Assembly (NCBI GenBank): GCA_029204045.2
Contig: CM055077.1
Span: 1,509,393 to 1,573,392 of the forward strand
Direction of reading: 5' to 3'
Length of the DNA stretch: 64,000 bases
Source of the DNA: Tillandsia leiboldiana
Lineage: Eukaryota > Streptophyta > Magnoliopsida > Poales > Bromeliaceae
Part shown: one piece after another, positions 57,901 through 64,000 of the stretch
How the letters are laid out: each line of letters starts with the position of its first letter
Position numbering within the stretch: the stretch's first letter is position 1
Notes under the pieces: model-generated
Told to the model about the DNA's origin: nothing
The model's database searches: none
What the model saw: the letters and a program-made list of their open reading frames with translations, nothing else
Program-made: the position numbers and the translations under genes

Positions 57901-60087
57901 TAAGAACAAACAATATGAACATCGAGAGGAAAAGAACTCTTGCAATTTAATAGTAAAAAGGTCCAAACAAGATAAAGAAAAATTAATCCATTTACCACTT
58001 AGATTCTCACCTCTATGCCGAGGATTTGTTTGACATTATACATATGGGACAAACCACATACTAGCTCCCTGATTACTGTGTTAAGCCCAGGGCAAAGGCC
58101 ACCACAGGTCACGATACATGCAAGCACATCATCTGATTCAAAATATACCTGAGAATAGACACATAGTTTCATGTCAGACCAAGGGTATGCATGGTCTTTA
58201 AATAATTGAAAAGCTGCAGCACAATTTACCCTCTGACGGGGTCCAGCACGCCGGAAGTGTACTCCTCGTGGACTATTCTTGTGAACAACAATCTGTGAAA
58301 GAACAAATGGTATCACAAACTTATAATTGACGAAGATGATTAACAACAGCCAAGTTTGGCCACAATCATGTGATCAAGTCTTTGTGGCACTGCATCATCA
58401 CAAGTCTGAAGAGAAAAGCATAACTAGAAATATACATTATTACGTCGGAAGATAATCAAGCTTATATAAAAGATAATTTACCTTATAGGGCACAGTATCA
58501 TCCATGTTGACAAAATACTGCCTGGTAAGCATTTAAATGTAGGTAATTCAGATTTAATCTTCTATAAGGCAACTGTTAGATATTGACAATAGAAGATAGG
58601 ATAAAGAAACTTACTTGACTACTGAATAGGCGGCATTATCTTGAAGTGGGTTCGGATATGTCTGCAAAAAAGATTATCAAAGCATTTCAAGTTAAAGTCT
58701 TGCTTGATAGGTTTTAATAGTTACTGAACATACATTCCCTTTTCCCAGATAATTAATCAACTTTACAAACAAGTAGCAGAAAAGAAAGAATTCATGTGAA
58801 GATCACACGAGCAGAAATTTTCAAGTTCAGTTTCTTTCAATTCCATCAAATTAATGCGATTGGCTTGCACTAAGTAATTCGATTGGCATAACAATTCGAA
58901 AGAATCACCCAAACGAATTGCTCACTACAACAATCAAGCAAAACAGTACAAAACAAGTGTGATAAAACTAACAGAACAGAAGTAAAAGAGTTCCAGCCTA
59001 CCACTTATTACCCAAACTCAACATCAAAAGAAACAACTAATTCATCAGTATAAAACAAGGAAAAATAAACCCAGATCCACGAAGCATTGACATCAAATTT
59101 CAATCTCAAATAACCAAAGAGGAGAAACAGATCCATGAAGTTGACACTGTTTCCCTGTTAATCAGGAAGGGTCAAGCATCTGATGTCATCAGCATGACCC
59201 ATCACTATGTAGATCCAACAACTCTATCTAGTGAAATGTAGTAACTTTTCATACAAATAGAAGCAGAGGTTCCCCTGTGAGCCATCTATCTTCTTCTTAA
59301 TATTTCCAATCGCTGATTACAAAATTAATTACTAACATAATATCAACAGAAGTAACACTAATAAAAAGCACGTTAAATAATATGAAGCTTATGAACTATG
59401 CTGCATTTCAAAATATGCACATCTAAACTTCAAAAATTTTAACTTTACTACCAAACCATATACCATGTTGTATCTAAGAGTGTCCCTATCAGGAATCAGC
59501 AGTATTTTCAGCATTTCTGATGAAATACATTGTAACCAAACAGAAACGTAGCAGTACTCGATGAAATATTCCACAGCTAATTCAACCAAAACCATCAAAT
59601 TTCAACAAAACTGGAAGAAATTTTCCGAGTAATCCAGTAAAATCAAAAGAAACGAAAGATCCGGTACTAAAAAATAAAACTTTTTTAAAGCGTCAGGCAT
59701 CAACTTCACAATGCACTATATCACCGCATCACCTTCGATCTAAAATCCACTGACTCGATTAATTTCCTACAGGCAAAAAAACCAAAAAAAAAGAAGAGGA
59801 AAAAGTGGGGAGCAGCTTACGGGGAGATCGGGGAGGTAATCGACGAGATGGGGCACGTCCTCGAGGACGTACCCGAACTCGCCCTCGACGATCTTCGCGT
59901 TGGCCTCCTCCTCGACCATGTTGTCGTTGGACGATCGTAGCCTGTGCTCGGAACCCCGCGTCCGGAACGCGATCGGAGCGGCGGCGGCGGGGAAGCTGCA
60001 GAGCTGGCGCTGGTTGGGGGAGTCGTAGTCGGTCTCCACCGCCACCTCCTCCTGCGGAGAAGAAGACGAATTACGAACAAGCGCCAT
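54922..60087 (-). CDS. PFK: ATP-dependent 6-phosphofructokinase
   Basis: Phosphorylates fructose 6-phosphate with ATP in glycolysis. Fourteen exons: 60087-59821, 58661-58615, 58521-58482, 58292-58230, 58148-58011, 57744-57586, 57492-57439, 57282-57214, 57085-56956, about 56705-56664, 56499-56275, 55928-55880, 55763-55609, 55119-54922. Total 1635 nt, 544 residues, phases agree. Motifs: CGGLCPGLN, GGDGTQ about 243-248 (Gly where PPi-dependent enzymes have Asp), PKTIDND about 271-277, MGR about 318-320, VVAEGAGQ, and the plant C-terminus NKVVITDRMWARLLSSTNQP. The N-terminus (MALVRNSSSSPQ) does not look like a plastid transit peptide, so a cytosolic PFK3/PFK7-type enzyme is likely. The start follows a GAA/TTC-repeat leader. 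No defects seen. Confidence 0.95.
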
Positions 60088-60094
60088 TAGAGGA

Positions 60095-60119
60095 AGAAGA
60101 AGAAGAAGAAGAAGAAGAG
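60095..60119. repeat. (GAA)n in PFK 5' leader
   Basis: CTT/GAA trinucleotide run immediately upstream of the PFK ATG; pyrimidine-rich (TTC)n on the coding strand, common in plant leaders. Confidence 0.85.
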
Positions 60120-60506
60120 TGATTAGGGTTTTAGCTACAGAGGAGACGAGTACGATTATATAAGAGGGGAAGGGTGGAAATGTAAATATGAAACCGGCGG
60201 CGACTTTGAAATGCTTCAGACGCTGGTTTTCGTTCGGGAAGGAAAGATAGCGAAAATGGAGGGGAAAGAGGAGGGTGGAGTCCGGAAAATAACGCACTCG
60301 TCTATCGGAGAGTACGTGAGTTTAGAGTGCTTGGGCCGGGTCTACCACCTCATCCCTGAACCCGGTGTTAGAATAATATTTTACGTGTAGGAATTTTGTA
60401 TTGAATTTAACATTTTTTTAGCTTTAAAATACAGTACTATACAAGTATTCACCTCTTATGATGATTAGTGCTAACCACACAAGCATGTTTTGATATTAAT
60501 TTTATG
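60120..60506. promoter_or_regulatory. PFK: Upstream region of PFK
   Basis: Contains the leader and promoter. On the coding strand a TATA-like TCTTATATAATC lies near 60163. No further element can be defended. Confidence 0.4.
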
Positions 60507-60697
60507 GAAAATGCTACTTGTACATTCGTAAGGGGTGTACATCTCACACCCCCACCCATCTAAGGGTGGGGGTGTGGGTGTGATGAGGGGTGTGATGAGG
60601 GGTCACTTGATGTGATCCGTAAAAAATATCGACACTATTAAAGGAGTGGAGGTGTAGGATGTACACCCCTTCGGGGTGTACATGTAGCATTACTCTA
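60507..60697. mobile_element. PFK: Nested-palindrome MITE upstream of PFK
   Basis: Arms CTACTTGTACATTCGTAAGG / GTGTACATGTAGCATTACTC, second arm hairpin ACACCCCTTCGGGGTGT, inner repeat CACCCCCACCCATCTAAGGG, centre GGTCACTTGATGTGATCC. It lies about 0.4-0.6 kb upstream of the ATG, in the likely promoter. Confidence 0.75.
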
Positions 60698-62254
60698 ATT
60701 TTATTTCATCCAGTAGTGGAAAAGAAATAATATTAATATATTTATATATATATCACCACCAAAAAAAGATATAGATAAGAGTTCAAATTTTTTTATTTTT
60801 TTTTTTCCAGAAGAACCAAAGTTATAATAAAAAAAAATAATTAACATATTTATTAGAATAGATTAAGTTTTTAAATTTTAATAAGTTAATCAGCGAATAG
60901 AAACCAAATTGATTAATTCGATATTAAAAATAAAGGGTTTTAGCTTGCATAATTATTTTTTTTAGCGGATGGAACCCTATAAGATGTCGCCACGTGGAAT
61001 ACAGTGGGCAACTTGATTCACCGGGCCTTCGCGAGAGCCAATAAGACCTCGCTGTTCTCTCTCGGTCCATGCCATTGGTCTAATTCACAAGAAGCTTTTT
61101 GCGTAGACTTGGTCCATACACCTCACCTGTAAACCCGGTCTAGCAGCTAGCCAATGAAGGGTATTTTTGTTTGCTCTTGTAAATAATTAAAAAGAACAGA
61201 CATCCATTTGAACTGAAATTAAAAGTTTGTTCTTTTCGCTGTGGTTCATTAGATAAGAAATCAATGGTTTCAAAACTAAAATTCCCCCTTTGTTAGCCCA
61301 AATGAGATCAATTGTTAATTTATAGCGAACTAAACAACAAGAAATAAATATTTATTGGATGAACATTGGACTTCAGGTGATGCGGTAGACCTGGAGCAGG
61401 CAGTTTACAGTATCAGGTAGAAGCAGTTCTGAAGAAGATGACCCACGCAGAATTAACATAGCGTTTGGCGAAAGCAGAAGCAAACTCAGATTCTAGAATA
61501 AATTTGGCGCTCACTAATAATAATAATAATGATAATAATAATTTCTCAGATTCCAACCCAGGTGCTTCGCCCACAGTTGCGAGTTCGCTGGTTTCCTGTT
61601 TTGAATCTTTTGATCCATGATTTCTATGGAAGATCTAAGATGATTTACAAGTGCCAAGTAGAATTGTGGGTCGATAACAACACCTGATTCGATCAAACAG
61701 GTTAAATTCAAACCTCCATAAAACCAAATTATACATCATAGGCATGCTCGAAATCCAGAAGTAATTCCCTTCAAAATTAAGCAAAACCGTCAATCGGTAA
61801 CAAGAGGTGCATTGTCGAATGAGTTGGCTTCTAGAGAATCAACTGCCAACACCGCCGTGACAGCATCAAGCTACACAAAGTCAAATATGAAGTATCACGA
61901 ATTTCTCTGACAAAGTGAAACACGGATTACAAGTGCCATTAACTTAAAAGAAATTTCGACCAGTTATGCTCGCGTTGCAGCGAGAATCAGATCTAAGTTC
62001 AACTTTGGAGGCGTGAATAAATAAGAGCAGAATAATGGCAAAAATAGAAACATCAGAATGGGCGGCAGTCGAGATGGAAGAACAAGTGTTTCGACCGCAA
62101 GGTACCAGACAATTATTGATCTCTATGGCAGTATCAAAGCAAATAATTTGTAACCGTTTATTCCAGCCGTTTGGGGCGCAATCGCTGTCAGCTCTGGAAT
62201 TGCACCTGCAAAATTTCGTAGTAGTCTCATGCATTTTTGGGCGATGGAAATTAT
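60698..62254. other. Intergenic region, PFK to MPP-alpha
   Basis: AT-rich; 61950-62254 probably holds the MPP-alpha 3' UTR. The 86-codon frame on the plus strand at 62035 is antisense to that UTR and is not supported. Confidence 0.5.
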
Positions 62255-62817
62255 TCACTTGGGGTGGAACTTCCGGCTCACGGATTCATAGCTAGGAACA
62301 TTAATAACTGCAAGAAAGGCATTTTAGGAAATTATGAGAACCAGAAGAACAAGAAGAGAAAGTTTTCTTGTGAACTGGCACTCTAAAAGTTGCTTTAAAC
62401 ATACCATCTCCCCAAGATGCCATTGCGAGTGGTGAAGAAATGATCTTCTCAGAAATTGATGAAATGTCTTTCAATGTGACTTCATCGACAGCTTTCAGGA
62501 AATGCTCAATGGGTTTCCTGCAACATCCACAAAACAAAATATACAAGAAATGAAAAAAAGAAACAATCAGGCATCGAAGGCACCATGATATTTCAAAGTG
62601 TCGTGGAAAGTACTGTCGTTTTCAGTACAATTTTTGCCGCCTTCTCGATTTAGGTATGTTAAGATTGAAGTACAAAATAGTGAATTATAAAGTGAATAAA
62701 GTGAGAAGTACTTAAGCAAAGCAAAGATTTCTGTAAATTAAAACACAATGATCATAGGAAAGACCTTTCTCCATATGTCAAAATTTGTCGTCCAATATCT
62801 TCTGATGCTACCATCTG

Positions 62818-62857
<40 letters not shown>

Positions 62858-64000
62858 AGGAAAAAAAGAAACATAGATATGCTAAAAGATAACCTACAAC
62901 AGCCATAGTTTCAAAAGCAATAAAGAAATCTGTACTCGTGATTCGAGATTCATCAGAACTGCAGATTTAGTCGACTCTTTAGCCCGATCGAGCTGTGCCT
63001 GATCAACTACAGAAGAAACGAAGAAAAAAAAAAAAAAAAACAAAAAACAAAAAACAAAGAAGAAGAAGAAAGAGTAAACAATTAAAGCAAACTAAAATAA
63101 GAGGCCGTAAGCTGCAAGATTTACAAGGAGCTTTTTGAACCTTGTCCAGGAGTTGCAACTGCAATAAGCTCTCTGACTGCCAAATCAACAGCCTTTGAAA
63201 CAAAATCTGAACCCTGGTAGACAATATAATATCAGTAAAATTATCCCGTACCACATTTAAGCTCAAGGATTAAACAGCATCAAAAAAATATAGATCATGC
63301 GCTTATAGAGGTTTGAAATTAGAGGGACTTTCGGATTTACCATCAATATAGCTAGATCAAAATAGCGGCAGCAAGATAGCAGGTATTATGATTCAATAAA
63401 CACATTTGACATGGTATCCGAGAAGAACAATTTAAGACAGAAAATCAAGCATAGGCAAGGATTGTATATGAACGATTAAGATTTAAGAACAACATATCAA
63501 CTATTAGCAAGTTTCATGGAAAGGATGGCTTACAGTAGTAGCATGGATTCCAAAGATGCCAGTATGATTATAGATACTGTTAAAAGCAGAGAATGACTCG
63601 ATTTGTTGAAACTCATTCAAGATACGGAGATCTGCAAACAATAAATCATATTTGATGTTGAGGTTTCATGATAGAATTTCAAAGGAGCACCTTAATACAC
63701 TACAGGGGGGGAAAATATAAGGGTATAGATTGATATTAGGGATAATAAAGATTGTAACATACATAATCGAGAATACATTCCTTTCCCAGGGCCTCCAGCA
63801 GAGAAAGAGCCGCCTCCTCCCATAAGCATCTGCAACAACATTGAATTGATTCAAACAGATGGACAACACAAAGGTAGAAGAAAGGACAACAGCTACACAA
63901 ATTTGAAGAAACAGACAAAATCCAGTAAAATAATTAGTAAAGAATTCAGGAAAGTGTGTAAGAGTACCTGAAGCACTGTCAATGTCATCGCTTCCTTCTC
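62255..64000 (-). CDS. MPPA: Mitochondrial-processing peptidase subunit alpha (3' part)
   Basis: Regulatory/substrate-binding subunit of the matrix processing peptidase, which in plants is part of the cytochrome bc1 complex. Exons: 64000-63968 (enters from outside), 63829-63763, 63631-63534, 63213-63141, 63006-62936, 62814-62765, 62517-62405, 62307-62255. The glycine-rich loop MLMGGGGSFSAGGPGKGM, which handles the presequence, is intact. Then come LNEFQQIESFSAFNS, GSDFVSKAVDLAVREL, QLDRAKESTKSAVLMNLESR, SEDIGRQILTYGER, VDEVTLKDI and the C-terminus SYESVSRKFHPK. The zinc-binding motif of the beta subunit belongs to the N-terminal half and is not expected here. No defects seen; the N-terminal half is outside the window. 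Confidence 0.93.
62820..62851. repeat. MPPA: (TA)n microsatellite
   Basis: AT dinucleotide run in an MPP-alpha intron, just before the acceptor of the 62814 exon. Confidence 0.9.

Overview
This window is plant nuclear DNA: split genes with GT..AG introns, a plant-type malectin-like LRR receptor kinase family, a cytosolic ATP-dependent phosphofructokinase, mitochondrial processing peptidase alpha, Ty3/Gypsy chromovirus LTR elements, LINE tails and MITEs. The GC-rich coding style of several exons (receptor-kinase exons 2-3, PFK exon 1) beside AT-rich introns suggests a commelinid-type monocot, but the species is not proven from sequence alone.

The left 52 kb is a decayed tandem array of receptor-like kinase (RLK) genes, all on the minus strand. 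Three repeat units can be recognised by the same 3' flanking module at about 5.53, 24.49 and 52.25 kb. Unit 1, at the left edge, holds exons 1-2 of gene D, which runs off the window. Unit 2 holds gene A (14560 to 5938), for which I can assemble 13 exons with matching phases into a 917-codon frame. Unit 3 holds gene B/C: exons 2-13 are intact in frame, but a 10.5 kb retrotransposon sits in intron 10, exon 2 is present twice, and exon 1 lies 8.8 kb from the nearer usable exon 2. Each unit also carried a second, older RLK copy, now reduced to exon fragments (4.3-5.0 kb and 15.6-19.3 kb).

Mobile DNA makes up much of the array. A complete Ty3/Gypsy element of the chromovirus Tekay/Del type (26539-37048) has 2.7 kb LTRs that are nearly identical, a TATGA target duplication, and two +1 homopolymer frameshifts in its coding region. 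Two solo LTRs (15985-18738, TSD TAAAT; 19458-22983, TSD GGTGT) and one truncated LTR (41987-42814) share the terminal string GGGGCGTGACA. The LTRs contain very GC-rich tandem repeats. LINE 3' ends, a PIF/Harbinger-like MITE and at least eight copies of a nested-palindrome MITE complete the picture.

The right 11 kb is ordinary gene space on the minus strand: a 14-exon PFK gene (60087 to 54922, 545 codons including stop) and the 3' part of an MPP-alpha gene (from the window end to 62255). An isolated exon-like open frame at 53829-54229 could not be assigned.
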